A stretch of 64,000 nt of DNA from an uncultured Dysgonomonas sp. (GCA_900556485.1 USOX01000008.1:41469-105468), one strand, 5' to 3'; positions 38,493 to 48,528 are shown, counted from the first letter of the stretch. Numbers and translations: made by a program. The notes: generated from the letters alone by a model not told the origin.

Positions 38493-39818
38493 TTACTTTA
38501 TATCATCTTTACCATCTGTTATCCACGCTAGATTGACTTTTACACAGTACATCGGCTTATATTTCCCCGTTTCATACAAGATAAGCACAGATTTATCAGG
38601 AAGCACAGCCATATCGCTGTACGACACATTACCTTTATCCACCAATCTGCTAACATTCCATGTTTTACCCTCATCATAACTCAATCTGATGGTAAGCCTT
38701 TTGCGTCCCTCTGTAGACTCATTCTTACAATATATAAGACGGCTTCGACCTTCCTTATCACTTGTCAATCTGATCAGACCACCATCACAAGTATTAGATA
38801 AGGGGAAGTTTTTATCTATCTGAATATCCGACCAATTAATTCCACCATCTTTACTTGTCGCAGTCATCCGGTAACTATTCTTTTCTTTCGGATCGTTATT
38901 TACATATCTTGCATTGATATAGATCTTACCATTATCAAGTTCTACCATACGCGATTCATTCATATTCAGTCCATCATGTCCGAATGAAGTCCCATATTTC
39001 CATGTTTTACCATGATCATCACTATAAATTGTACATAAACCATATTTTCTATCTAGAATACTAATAGCCGTACCATCAATCGTTCCTAAAGCCGTCCTGT
39101 TCCAAACCTGTAATAATAGTCTTCCTGATGAAAGCTGAATACCATGTCCGGGACCGGGCATATGAAAAGCTCTTCCCAAATAATCGCAAGGAAATCCATT
39201 GATATCAGTTATCCATTCCCCATTCACATCTTTATTGGGCTGCCCATCTTTATTGGCATTAATTACATCGGTGACTTCCACTCTGTCAGACCATGTCAAA
39301 CCATCATCGTCACTATAGCGGTAAAACACTTTAGTATATCTCTGCAAATCCTTATCACCGACAGCACCTTCGCTTAACGAATAAAAGAAGAATATCCTTC
39401 CTGTAATATAGTCTACTAAAGGAGCTACATTCGTCCACACTTCTTTCTTTTCGGGAACATCCTGCGAAGCGATCAGATTTTTATGTATTTTCCAAAAATT
39501 GCCATCACTCTTTTCGATATAATAGTTTTCCGACCATGAGAGGCTACCATCAGTACTTCTTTTCATTACCAGATGCTTAGGTGCATCATCTTTATACCCT
39601 ATACGAGACTCGGCAAAAGCCAACACACTACCTTTTTTCGTAACAACTATTCCGGGTATTCTATAACCATCGACTCTTTCTTCGTAACTATTCCAAACTA
39701 TTGTTTTCTCAAACGTCTGTTTTGATTCCACAACTATAGAATCGACAGACATCGAAACCAGCGATACCGAATAGAAAAGTAATACAGACAAAATAGAAAA
39801 GACTTTATATTTACACAT
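38493..39818 (-). CDS. Exo-alpha-sialidase (BNR/Asp-box, GH33-like), 441 aa
   Basis: Secreted sialidase that releases terminal sialic acid. After a signal peptide (to about residue 24) comes the arginine motif YRIPGIVVTKKG, then AFAESRIG and five Asp-box variants: STDGSLSW, SDDDGLTW, SDDHGKTW, SKDGGINW and SYDEGKTW. Later arginines (NESRMVEL, RLTIRLSYDEG) and the Tyr/Glu near the C-terminus fit the catalytic set of GH33. The length is that of a single catalytic propeller without lectin insert. It lies between the DUF1080 fusion and a NanM-like gene with gaps of 11 and 3 bases, so it is firmly inside the operon. Confidence 0.92.
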   Translation of the reverse strand: MCKYKVFSILSVLLFYSVSLVSMSVDSIVVESKQTFEKTIVWNSYEERVDGYRIPGIVVTKKGSVLAFAESRIGYKDDAPKHLVMKRSTDGSLSWSENYYIEKSDGNFWKIHKNLIASQDVPEKKEVWTNVAPLVDYITGRIFFFYSLSEGAVGDKDLQRYTKVFYRYSDDDGLTWSDRVEVTDVINANKDGQPNKDVNGEWITDINGFPCDYLGRAFHMPGPGHGIQLSSGRLLLQVWNRTALGTIDGTAISILDRKYGLCTIYSDDHGKTWKYGTSFGHDGLNMNESRMVELDNGKIYINARYVNNDPKEKNSYRMTATSKDGGINWSDIQIDKNFPLSNTCDGGLIRLTSDKEGRSRLIYCKNESTEGRKRLTIRLSYDEGKTWNVSRLVDKGNVSYSDMAVLPDKSVLILYETGKYKPMYCVKVNLAWITDGKDDIK

Positions 39819-39829
39819 TAGAGTATATT

Positions 39830-41626
39830 TTAATATAATTCTCTGATTCTAATATTCTTAAACCACACATCATTGCCATGATCTTGCAATCCGATATATC
39901 CTGAGTGTTCTATACCTCCAGGATTCAGGAATTCAGGCCATTGATTGAATTTACTTCCGGCAACCATTTCATCCCATTTAGGAGTCCACAATTGATATCC
40001 TAATACATTCTTTCCGTTTTGATAATGTGAAATATTACCTCCTCTAACAATGATGCGACCTTTATTCCACTTACCAAAAGATTTGGCATTCTGAGGTTTC
40101 GCAGGAATCATATCATACAAAGAAGCAGATTTCCGATTACCGTCCTTACCTAGTCTGGCATCCTTATGGTTTTCATTATCTAAAATCTGATATTCGGGTG
40201 CAGACTGGAATATGCGTTTACCTTTACTCTCCGTTGCCAAATAGAAAACACCACTGTTAGCACCTTTCGATATTTTGTATTCAAACTCTAGTTCAAAGTT
40301 TTTGAACTTTTTATCAAATATGATATCTCCTCCATCTTTGCTTCCTCCACGTCCGTCAGGCGAGCTATTTATCTTAATCGCACCATTTTCAACAGTCCAT
40401 TTCTTAGGAATGTCATTACGGTTATACCCCCTCCATCCATTGAGTGTTTTACCATCAAACAGAGAAATCCATTCATTATTTTCAGTAATTTCTGAAGTAA
40501 ATTCTTCGAGTTTGAAACGAGTAGACACAACTGAATTCTTCTCTACGCCCGAACGATATTTTATATACGTGGTAGCTACAAACGTACCATCAGGCAGCAA
40601 TTCCAAACCCGGATAGCCACAATCTCCCCCTCTATAACTATGTAATAATTTTATTCTGAAATCACCTTGTTTTCCATTGATAATGTCTTCATATCTGCCT
40701 ACCCATGCAACAAAATGTGTGCGTGTGATACTTCCGTTTCCTGTATCCCGAAATGCAATTACCAACCTACCATCAGGAGTATATTTTGCTTTATGCCTAT
40801 CGCCATGCAATGCAAATGGCAAAGGCTTAACTTTCGACCATGTTCTGCCCTCATCATTGCTGACCATATATAGGGATACACGTTTTACATTCTCTCTGAT
40901 AAGGCAAAGAAGTTGTTTCCCATCGGGCGAACGTACTATTTCCGGTTCACATGGTTTCAGCCCGGGTATATCAAGTGTAATATCCCAGGGACTCCATGTA
41001 AAGCCTCCGTCTTTGGAGTAACTTCGAGCAACCACATTTGAACGTTTCTCTTTCTTTTCTCCGGGACGCCTAATATTAGACATTGCCAAAAGTTCTTTGC
41101 CTCCATTGATCGGTTCTATCGTACAAAAGGGCATCGCTCCCAACCCTAAATCATTACTTTTCATTGAGGACCATGTCTGCCCCAAATCTTCGGAGCAAGA
41201 CTGATACATTTTTTTCCCGGGACCTTCTCCGGCAAAAACAAAAAGACGATAATTACCTTTCGGATCCGGTAAGCGGTAGATAGTCGGACAATTACGAACG
41301 GTAGTCCAGTTTTCGGGCACATCAAGTAATTCACTCCAAGTCAGACCTCCGTCTATACTCTTTTTGAGAGGTCCACATGGTCCTGCATGCTTGTATGTCC
41401 ATACACAATAAATGGTTTTTCCATCAGGTAATAATACGGTGGTAGGATGTCCTTGATATATATCTTCCGTTCCTTGAGCTATGATAACCTGCCTTGCGGT
41501 ATCCGCTGAAATATCGTATTGCTTTATATTTTTCTTTGGTGAACTTGCTTCAGCTCCATATAAAGAACTATCTATATTAAATAGAAAAAGAATTGATAAT
41601 ATAAGATTGATAAAAAGTATCTTCAT
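39830..41626 (-). CDS. Sialidase-fold propeller fused to a DUF1080 (3-keto-glycoside-hydrolase-like) domain
   Basis: 598 residues with a signal peptide. Residues about 35-390 form a BNR propeller with Asp boxes SIDGGLTW, SEDLGQTW, SKDGGFTW and SNDEGRTW, but the usual RIP arginine motif is replaced by YQGHPTTVLL, so true sialidase activity is uncertain. Residues about 400-598 are DUF1080: WISLFDGKTLNGWRGYN, GGDIIFDKKFKNFELEFEYKIS, GANSGVFYL, then ISHYQNGKNVLGY and HGNDVWFKNIRIREL. Some DUF1080 enzymes cleave 3-keto-glycosides made by a partner oxidoreductase. An exported FAD oxidoreductase is coded in the same operon, which suggests a two-step oxidative cleavage; this is inference. Confidence 0.87.
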   Translation of the reverse strand: MKILFINLILSILFLFNIDSSLYGAEASSPKKNIKQYDISADTARQVIIAQGTEDIYQGHPTTVLLPDGKTIYCVWTYKHAGPCGPLKKSIDGGLTWSELLDVPENWTTVRNCPTIYRLPDPKGNYRLFVFAGEGPGKKMYQSCSEDLGQTWSSMKSNDLGLGAMPFCTIEPINGGKELLAMSNIRRPGEKKEKRSNVVARSYSKDGGFTWSPWDITLDIPGLKPCEPEIVRSPDGKQLLCLIRENVKRVSLYMVSNDEGRTWSKVKPLPFALHGDRHKAKYTPDGRLVIAFRDTGNGSITRTHFVAWVGRYEDIINGKQGDFRIKLLHSYRGGDCGYPGLELLPDGTFVATTYIKYRSGVEKNSVVSTRFKLEEFTSEITENNEWISLFDGKTLNGWRGYNRNDIPKKWTVENGAIKINSSPDGRGGSKDGGDIIFDKKFKNFELEFEYKISKGANSGVFYLATESKGKRIFQSAPEYQILDNENHKDARLGKDGNRKSASLYDMIPAKPQNAKSFGKWNKGRIIVRGGNISHYQNGKNVLGYQLWTPKWDEMVAGSKFNQWPEFLNPGGIEHSGYIGLQDHGNDVWFKNIRIRELY

Positions 41627-41656
41627 TTATGTCTTTATTATTAATTTTTTATAATA

Positions 41657-41690
41657 CACACGGCTTTATATTTGATCCTAAAGCCGTGTG
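41657..41690 (-). other. Intercistronic stem-loop between transport and enzyme modules of the nan operon
   Basis: CACACGGCTTTA (41657-41668) pairs perfectly with TAAAGCCGTGTG (41679-41690), a 12-base stem. On the minus strand the sequence after it is TATTATAAAAAAT, with no T-run, so it is more likely an mRNA-stabilising or processing hairpin than a terminator. Confidence 0.55.
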
Positions 41691-41699
41691 CTCCACAAC

Positions 41700-43301
41700 T
41701 TAAAGTTCTACTTTTATTTTTGCCATTATGGTAGAATTCCCCGGAGTTTTCTGTTCATGTTTCACTACCGAATCCACAGTTATAAGTACTCTTTTCGGCT
41801 GTCCCTTAATTATTGCTTCATAAACCGCCACATTCATTGGTATCGGTACTGTTGTCATATTAGTGAATACTGTTACACCTTCGGTACTCTCTATTATGAT
41901 AGGTTCGGTCTTGAAATCATCTATTGTAGCTTTTTCAAAATCGTTCCATTTCACAGCAGACTTACCTATTGTATATGTATTTCTGCCAGGCCATGCATCA
42001 GGATATGTTCCCACAGGGCTACATGTACCGGTTCCTGAGTCGAACTTACTCTTTGTTTCTAAAGATGTTAGTCTTATATTCTTGTTATTATTCCATATCG
42101 CAAAACCTACATCCATCGACTGATATTGCTCTTTCCCAGCACAGAATGTAAATATATTCCCCAATTCGGCTGAGAATATCGGTCCTGTTCCCGATGAGAA
42201 ATCAGTATTCTTTGCTGCAGCCAATGAAGCAAACAGATAATAATATTTATAACCAACATGCATTTCTAATGTACGGCTATTAACCTTACCTGCACTATTT
42301 TCGGCTTCGATGATAATGGAACCCAGATTATTTTCTGCCGTGAAATCGACTTTGAATTTTCCATCCGCACCTATCGATATATTGGTATTGTCTTTAGATA
42401 CACTTCCATCCCTTTTTACCATTCGGTATGTAAATCTGTTGAGTGCATTCGCCGAAGAAATATTTCCTGAGAAAGAATATACCTGCCCATTTTTTATCCC
42501 GTTATAAAACTCTGAATTTTCGTTCAAAGTAAGAGATACAGCATGTTTATAATCAACAACAAGGAATGTCTCACGATTTTTATTCAATTCTCCTGCAGAT
42601 ACTTTTGCCCTGATTGCTGTAGTTCCTTTTTCGAAAATATACGATTCTCCGCTTTCCCATGTTTTAAGGTTTATAACAGCCGATTTCTCGCTATTTCTAA
42701 AGAAAATAGTATCATTTATTCTTGTCGTGCCATATTCTGTGGTTTGGAATAACACAAGATAGTTAAGTTCTTCCTCACTCGATACATTCACAAAGACATC
42801 AGGCATAGGATCATCTTCTACATACACGATTGAATTCATTTTGTTAGAACCTTCTTTATCCGATGAAAAATATGCATTCGGTAAACCAATAACAGGAATA
42901 ACTTTAATTGGCAACTGAGAGATAGTTACCTGTCCTGACCTATCTGTAGCCACAAGCTTGAACGCAACCATATCTTCGGTAAAAGACGTAGTCTGATTAA
43001 CAGAGTAAGTAGTAGGATTATAGAAAGATGTAACAGGCCTGTCCAATTGTTCTTCTGTAAGCTTATCTTCTGCATTTTTCTTCACAATAAACATTTCCAC
43101 AGTCTTCAACCCCTCTTCGGAATTAACGACGCAAATAATAGAAGGTATGCCGGCATTGTTCAGATTTATAACCAATTCCTCGCTTGGATACAAAACCGTA
43201 GGCGGGCTTTTAAGCACTTCATCATCCTTACAAGAAAAGGCGACACTCAATATCATTATACTAATGATACTTATAATTAATAGTTTGCTATATCGTATCA
43301 T
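41700..43301 (-). CDS. Large surface lipoprotein of the nan SusCD module (SusE-like position)
   Basis: 533 residues, lipoprotein signal SVAFSCKDDEVLK with acidic residues after the cysteine. It contains several Ig-like or fibronectin-like beta modules (VLYPSEELVINLNNAGIPSI, LVATDRSGQVTISQLPIKV, LVLFQTTEYGTTRINDTIFF). A C-terminal domain of about 180 residues begins at YKYYYLFASLAAAKN. I do not recognise a named family with confidence. Its ATG overlaps the fasciclin gene stop by four bases, so the two are translationally coupled. Position after SusD suggests sialoglycan binding at the surface. Confidence 0.6.
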   Translation of the reverse strand: MIRYSKLLIISIISIMILSVAFSCKDDEVLKSPPTVLYPSEELVINLNNAGIPSIICVVNSEEGLKTVEMFIVKKNAEDKLTEEQLDRPVTSFYNPTTYSVNQTTSFTEDMVAFKLVATDRSGQVTISQLPIKVIPVIGLPNAYFSSDKEGSNKMNSIVYVEDDPMPDVFVNVSSEEELNYLVLFQTTEYGTTRINDTIFFRNSEKSAVINLKTWESGESYIFEKGTTAIRAKVSAGELNKNRETFLVVDYKHAVSLTLNENSEFYNGIKNGQVYSFSGNISSANALNRFTYRMVKRDGSVSKDNTNISIGADGKFKVDFTAENNLGSIIIEAENSAGKVNSRTLEMHVGYKYYYLFASLAAAKNTDFSSGTGPIFSAELGNIFTFCAGKEQYQSMDVGFAIWNNNKNIRLTSLETKSKFDSGTGTCSPVGTYPDAWPGRNTYTIGKSAVKWNDFEKATIDDFKTEPIIIESTEGVTVFTNMTTVPIPMNVAVYEAIIKGQPKRVLITVDSVVKHEQKTPGNSTIMAKIKVEL

Positions 43302-43921
43302 GGTTTGTATATTATTTGTTGGCTAAATACATGGATTACTCCATTTGTTGCTATCAGATTACTTGTCACAGCTGTACGGGTAGGGCTTGTTCCTGTATTA
43401 TTATTAACTATCAGGCGTGAGTAGTTCACTTGAGTTACCGAGTTATTCAATCGCAAAGTCATTACAGCATCCTGAGATTTCCATAAGGTTATTACATTTA
43501 TAGGATCAAAATTTAGAGATCCCTCTCTATCGAGACTATGATAGTAACCGTCAACTATATGATATGAAAGAATATCTTTCAGCACCACCGGATCTATAGC
43601 ACTTATTTCTTTTTGTCCGGTATTTACAAATACACCATCCTTGTCTCGAAATGCCGCATTGTTAAGAAACATGAAAGTATATTTCTTGTCCGATTGTTTA
43701 TAGTAATCTTTAAATCCGGGGAACGATGCATCGACATGTTCGATGGCCTGTTTCAACAGAGAGAAAGTATCCTGACGAGCTTCTATAAATTCCCAGGCAC
43801 TCACATTTAGATATGGATTTGCGTTTACAGGTTCATAGTCATAACTTTCCTGAAGGTCATAACATCCGGCCAATATTGCCAGAAACGACATTGCCAGTAT
43901 ATATTTAATTATTTTATTCAT
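43298..43921 (-). CDS. Fasciclin (FAS1) domain lipoprotein
   Basis: 207 residues, lipoprotein signal ILAGCYDLQESYDYE. One FAS1 domain fills the rest: helix-rich start (AWEFIEARQDTFSLLKQAIEHV), the H1-like block YTFMFLNNAAF, the central YHIVDGYY and the H2-like block LIATNGVIHVFSQQIIY. FAS1 domains mediate adhesion or carbohydrate binding. It sits between susD (35-base gap) and the large lipoprotein (4-base overlap). It may help dock sialylated host glycans; that is inference. Confidence 0.85.
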   Translation of the reverse strand: MNKIIKYILAMSFLAILAGCYDLQESYDYEPVNANPYLNVSAWEFIEARQDTFSLLKQAIEHVDASFPGFKDYYKQSDKKYTFMFLNNAAFRDKDGVFVNTGQKEISAIDPVVLKDILSYHIVDGYYHSLDREGSLNFDPINVITLWKSQDAVMTLRLNNSVTQVNYSRLIVNNNTGTSPTRTAVTSNLIATNGVIHVFSQQIIYKP

Positions 43922-43956
43922 AGCGATATATATTATGAGATTACTTATCTTTTGAA

Positions 43957-45387
43957 TTATGGATAAGGATAGGCAGGATAATTTTGTTTCAAATTAGGAT
44001 TCTGATTCAGATGATCTCTGTGTATAGGGAATACAACCTTATCAGGATCTGTAAGATTAGTGTGTTCTGCCCACATATTTGTCCTTACCAGATCGAACCA
44101 TCTTTTACCTTCACCTACAAATTCTCTCTGACGCTCAAGAAGTATGGCATCCAACAATTCTTCGGAACTAAGAAAATCTCCGGAAGAAAAAGCAGGATTA
44201 CCGGCACGTGTATATGTCTTGTTCAGCTCTGTAACCGCTTCTTCCATTCGCCCCAAAGCATTGAGAGCCTCAGCATATAATAATACTATATCGGCATAAC
44301 GATACATAACCAGATCTACATCGGCATCTTCTGTTGCCGGACCGTTACCTGTCCAGAATTTTTTCTTCAAAAAGTAGAAAGTAGTTTCACCTTCAGATGT
44401 TTGAGCCTTTTCGCCAACCCACTGAACTCCGGCACGTCCATCAATTTCATCGTATGTAGCCATTAGTTTTGGTGATATTCTCAACCTTGAAGTTCCTTCA
44501 GCTAAAGTAGAACGGGAGGAATTATTTCCATTTCCCAATCTATCATATCCCATTCTTAACCAAACTTCCGGATATGCCTTATCTCCAGTGGTTTCAAAAA
44601 ACATAGTGCGCCAATTTGAAGCGAAATCAACTCCATTTTCAGCCGTAAGTACCAACCATTGGCTGCTATTCAACAAATTAACTCTCTCCTCTTTTATTTT
44701 AACTACCATTTCATAATCATTAACCCATGCATATACATCCATAAGAAGCGCACATATCGTCGCCACATTTATACGTGTTCGTTTCGATCCGGTACCATCT
44801 CTGGTTCTGCTGATATATGTATATGCTTTTTCAAGATCGGGTAATATTACATTCTCGATTATATAATCTTTATCCGTACGCTCACGATAGATTCCCTGAT
44901 CGATACTTTCCACTGGTTCCAAGTACAAAGGAACGTCCCCCCACACGCGAATACAGTAGAAATATGCCCACGCTCGCATTGCATAAGCTTCTGCTAAAAA
45001 GTCCCGTTTGGTTGTCAATGTCATTGTTATATCAGGAATATATTTAATGGCAGCATTAGCCTTTCCTATTGCAGCGTATAGATTTGTCCAACTTGCGGCA
45101 CCGTTATCTATTTGTATATTATTATTTATCAAATCCAGATTGGCCTGGCTGAACGAGTATTCAAAATTGCCACCTCTTGTCTCTCCCCAAGTCCAATAAC
45201 CCGAAGACATAGCTTTTGAAAAGTCGTGATAAATAGCTATAACTCCTACATTAGCATCATTCTCAGTCTTCCAGAAACTATCCGGAGTCAGATCGCTTTT
45301 CGGATCGACGTCCAGGAAAGAGTCACAGGCAGTCAGCATAAAACTGCATATCAATACAGTTAATCCTATATATAGTCTGTTTTTCAT
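43957..45387 (-). CDS. SusD/RagB-family lipoprotein of the nan locus (NanU-like position)
   Basis: 476 residues, lipoprotein signal FMLTACDSFLDVDPKSDLTPDSFW, a classic SusD opening. AEAYAMRAWAYFYCIRVWGDVPLYLEPVES and the C-terminal LLERQREFVGEGKRWFDLVRTNMW with VFPIHRDHLNQNPNLKQNPAYPYP-type ending are family marks. In Bacteroides and Tannerella sialic-acid loci the SusD protein NanU binds Neu5Ac beside the SusC-type NanO; context suggests the same role here, though orthology was not tested. It follows SusC by 18 bases. Confidence 0.93.
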   Translation of the reverse strand: MKNRLYIGLTVLICSFMLTACDSFLDVDPKSDLTPDSFWKTENDANVGVIAIYHDFSKAMSSGYWTWGETRGGNFEYSFSQANLDLINNNIQIDNGAASWTNLYAAIGKANAAIKYIPDITMTLTTKRDFLAEAYAMRAWAYFYCIRVWGDVPLYLEPVESIDQGIYRERTDKDYIIENVILPDLEKAYTYISRTRDGTGSKRTRINVATICALLMDVYAWVNDYEMVVKIKEERVNLLNSSQWLVLTAENGVDFASNWRTMFFETTGDKAYPEVWLRMGYDRLGNGNNSSRSTLAEGTSRLRISPKLMATYDEIDGRAGVQWVGEKAQTSEGETTFYFLKKKFWTGNGPATEDADVDLVMYRYADIVLLYAEALNALGRMEEAVTELNKTYTRAGNPAFSSGDFLSSEELLDAILLERQREFVGEGKRWFDLVRTNMWAEHTNLTDPDKVVFPIHRDHLNQNPNLKQNYPAYPYP

Positions 45388-45405
45388 AATTTATATATTA
45401 AGATG

Positions 45406-48400
45406 TTAGAAACTTAAATTAACTCCAAATCCGAATTCTCTTTGACGTGGATATTTATTAGTATCTATACCCATTTCCAAAGCATCGGCCCCATTTGTAA
45501 ATTCAGGATCATATCCTTTATAATCGGTAAACGTCAGTACATTCTTTCCATAAACGAAAGTTGTAGCCCCTTTGAGGAAATATTTTTTCAATATTTTCGA
45601 AGGTACGCTGTAACTTAGTTTTATATTCTTCAGTTTTATATATGATGCGTCTTCCAAATAGAAATCTGAAGGAGCCAAAGAATTATGCGCATAGATATAA
45701 GGAGCAGGATAACGAGCTATATCGCCTTGTTTTGTCCACATATTACGTATCGCATCCGGCGAAGGAGTAGCTCCATCAACCTGAAATCTGTTACGGTTCC
45801 ATTCCGCCTGATTAAAGATGTCTCCTCCAATAGAATAGTAAATAGAAAAGAACAAAGAAAAACGGTTATATGTCAATGTACTTGATAAGCCTCCGAAAAA
45901 GTCTGGTTGAGCACATCCAATCTTCGTCTTGTCCTGAACATCAATTATTCCATCATTATTGGTATCAACAAAGTCTACATCTCCACCTAAAAGTACCTGT
46001 CCGTCGGACGAGTATTTTTGTTTCGGCGTTTTATCGTAACGCTGTCCATTTAGTTCATGATGGCTGAATGTTCCATCCGAATTGAATATTGGAGTCAGTT
46101 GCCGCCAATCATCAGTAAATGCATTAGACTGGTCGTAAGGGAAAATTCCTAAATACTTATATCCGTAAAATTCTCCGACGCGTGCACCTTCCTGAACATA
46201 AATAGCACTCTGCGAACCTTTATAAAATGGTATGCCGTCAGCAATTTCCGTAATCTTAGAATTATTGGTGGCAATGTTGAAGCTAACAGTCCATTGCAAT
46301 TTCTTTTTCTTTATTGCATCCCAACGTATAGCGAATTCAAATCCCTGATTTGTCATAGCTCCGACATTCCTGTATATTGTATTGAATCCTGTCTCTTTAG
46401 GCAGCTGAACCTGATTCAACAACTTGTCTGTATTTTTCTTATAATAGTCGGTTACAATGCTTATTCTGCCATCCATCAGCTGCATATCCAATCCGACATT
46501 TAATTGAGAGGTTTCTTCCCAACTTAATCCTTCGAATCCTAAGCTGCTTGGACCTATACCTGCTACATTTTCACCATTATTTTCATAAATATAATTAGGA
46601 CTATATAGAAGCATAGATTCATAATTACCTATTTCTTCGTTACCTGTAACACCATAACTTACCCTGAATTTAGCATCGGAAAGAAATGGTTTCATCCATT
46701 TTGCTAACGATTCGTCAGAGAAGCGCCAAGCTACGGATGCAGAAGGGAAAGCCCCCCATCTTTTATCTTTTCCGAAACGGGAAGAACCATCATAACGAAG
46801 ATTAGCATTAAATAAATACTTAGATTTATAGTTATATCCGACTCTTCCAAAGAAAGAAGCCATTCTATGTTCAAATATTCTCGAATATGTATTTTTTGTA
46901 TCAAAACCCGATGCAACATTCAATGTATATATTTCGTCGGTAGTATAATCAAGACCTACTAATCTTGACCTATCTTCACGCCATGACTGAAAACTACAAC
47001 CGAGCATAGCATCAACATTATGTACTTCTTTGAATGTCTGATTGTAAGTAAAATAGTTTTCATTAGTCCAGTCATATCTCAATGTTGTATAATCACGTCC
47101 TGTAGTAAATTCATTTGTAGACAACTGAGGTGCAGGACGATAACTTTCTTCTCTTCGTGAAAGGAAATTAGCCTGAATAGATGTTCTGAACTTCATATTT
47201 TTATTGAATGTGAAGTTTAGATACTCTTGCATCGACAATCGGTAATCTTGCTGTTTACGTACGTCTGTCTTTGCTAATGCATACGGATTTCGTCTGCCTA
47301 CGATATATGGAACATAAGATCCGTCAGGATTAAATATAGCAAAATGAGGAGGGCGTTCCAGCATTTGCCCCAATACATTCGATTCATCTATACCGTTTTT
47401 ACTCGCATAACTCAGATATATCTTGCTACCTATAGTTAGTTTACTCGATGGATTATAATCTGTATTTATGCGGGATGTGAGGCGTTTGTAGTCACTATTT
47501 ACCACAATTCCGTTATCCATGAGAAATCCGGCACTGATATTATATTTAAACACATTAGTTCCTCCACTGGCTCTAAGATTTATCTCGTCCCTTACGGCAG
47601 TATTAAACAATAAGTCATGTAAATCTAAGTCCTGATTAGAGAAATAAGCCAATGTATCTATAATAGGAGGATAACCTGAAACCTTTGACCCTCTTTCGCC
47701 TGTGACCTCACGTCTTACTATATCATAATATTTACGTTCCGCACCATTGGCTTTAGGTAAAATATGGCTCAATTTACTATAGCTACGCAGATAGTTTATA
47801 TCCAATTTCGTTTCAGTAGTACCCTGCTTTGTGCTTATTAATATCACACCGTTTGCCGAACGTGAACCATAAATAGCTGCAGAGGCAGCATCTTTTAATA
47901 TCTCGACTGACGCCACATCGTTAGGATTCAAATCGTTAATATTATCATATATTACACCATCTACCACATATAGTGGAGATGCTCCACCTTCAAATGTAGC
48001 CGTACCCCTAACCCTAATATTCGCCCCTGAGCCCGGAGCTCCTGAGCTTGTCGTAATCTCAACTCCGGCAGCCTGTCCTTGTAAAGCATCGAAAACATTT
48101 ACAGGAGATTGTTCTTCTATCGATTTTGCCGATACTGAAGCTATGGCTCCCGTCAGGTCTCTTTTTTTCATTTCTCCATAGCCAATCACCACAATTTCAT
48201 CCAACTCCTGCACTTTTTCTTTCAACTCCACATCAAGAATATTCCCTTTTACAGGCTTTTCTGTAGTCAAAAATCCGATGTAAGAGAAAATCAAAACGGA
48301 ATTTTCCCGAGGTACACTTATCGAATATTTTCCATTAACATCTGTAACCACAGCTTTATTGGTTCCTTTAAGTAAAACTTTTACACCAATAAGAGCATCC

Positions 48401-48528
48401 ATATTTTGGTCTGAGACCACTCCGCTCACTTGTATTTGTGCATCTTTCCCTGTCTGGGCACCGCCATACTGTATAGGGAAAATCATTAATAATGCCAAAA
48501 GGCATAAATTCAAAAGTGCTTTTTTCAT
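45406..48528 (-). CDS. SusC/RagA-family TonB-linked transporter of the nan locus (NanO-like position)
   Basis: About 1040 residues: signal peptide ending YGGAQ, carboxypeptidase-regulatory-like domain (IQVSGVVSDQNMDALIGVKV), LDEIVVIGYGEMKKRDLTGAIASV, plug with LYVVDGVIYDNI and ILKDAASAAIYGSRSANGV, and a barrel ending VNLSF. I chose the ATG at 48528 (MKKALLN) because it gives a normal signal peptide; an in-frame ATG at 48540 lies inside the recurring 16-base motif. Likely importer of sialic acid or sialo-oligosaccharides. The gap to the MFS gene is short, so the two are probably cotranscribed, with an extra control point at the motif. Confidence 0.93.
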   Translation of the reverse strand: MKKALLNLCLLALLMIFPIQYGGAQTGKDAQIQVSGVVSDQNMDALIGVKVLLKGTNKAVVTDVNGKYSISVPRENSVLIFSYIGFLTTEKPVKGNILDVELKEKVQELDEIVVIGYGEMKKRDLTGAIASVSAKSIEEQSPVNVFDALQGQAAGVEITTSSGAPGSGANIRVRGTATFEGGASPLYVVDGVIYDNINDLNPNDVASVEILKDAASAAIYGSRSANGVILISTKQGTTETKLDINYLRSYSKLSHILPKANGAERKYYDIVRREVTGERGSKVSGYPPIIDTLAYFSNQDLDLHDLLFNTAVRDEINLRASGGTNVFKYNISAGFLMDNGIVVNSDYKRLTSRINTDYNPSSKLTIGSKIYLSYASKNGIDESNVLGQMLERPPHFAIFNPDGSYVPYIVGRRNPYALAKTDVRKQQDYRLSMQEYLNFTFNKNMKFRTSIQANFLSRREESYRPAPQLSTNEFTTGRDYTTLRYDWTNENYFTYNQTFKEVHNVDAMLGCSFQSWREDRSRLVGLDYTTDEIYTLNVASGFDTKNTYSRIFEHRMASFFGRVGYNYKSKYLFNANLRYDGSSRFGKDKRWGAFPSASVAWRFSDESLAKWMKPFLSDAKFRVSYGVTGNEEIGNYESMLLYSPNYIYENNGENVAGIGPSSLGFEGLSWEETSQLNVGLDMQLMDGRISIVTDYYKKNTDKLLNQVQLPKETGFNTIYRNVGAMTNQGFEFAIRWDAIKKKKLQWTVSFNIATNNSKITEIADGIPFYKGSQSAIYVQEGARVGEFYGYKYLGIFPYDQSNAFTDDWRQLTPIFNSDGTFSHHELNGQRYDKTPKQKYSSDGQVLLGGDVDFVDTNNDGIIDVQDKTKIGCAQPDFFGGLSSTLTYNRFSLFFSIYYSIGGDIFNQAEWNRNRFQVDGATPSPDAIRNMWTKQGDIARYPAPYIYAHNSLAPSDFYLEDASYIKLKNIKLSYSVPSKILKKYFLKGATTFVYGKNVLTFTDYKGYDPEFTNGADALEMGIDTNKYPRQREFGFGVNLSF

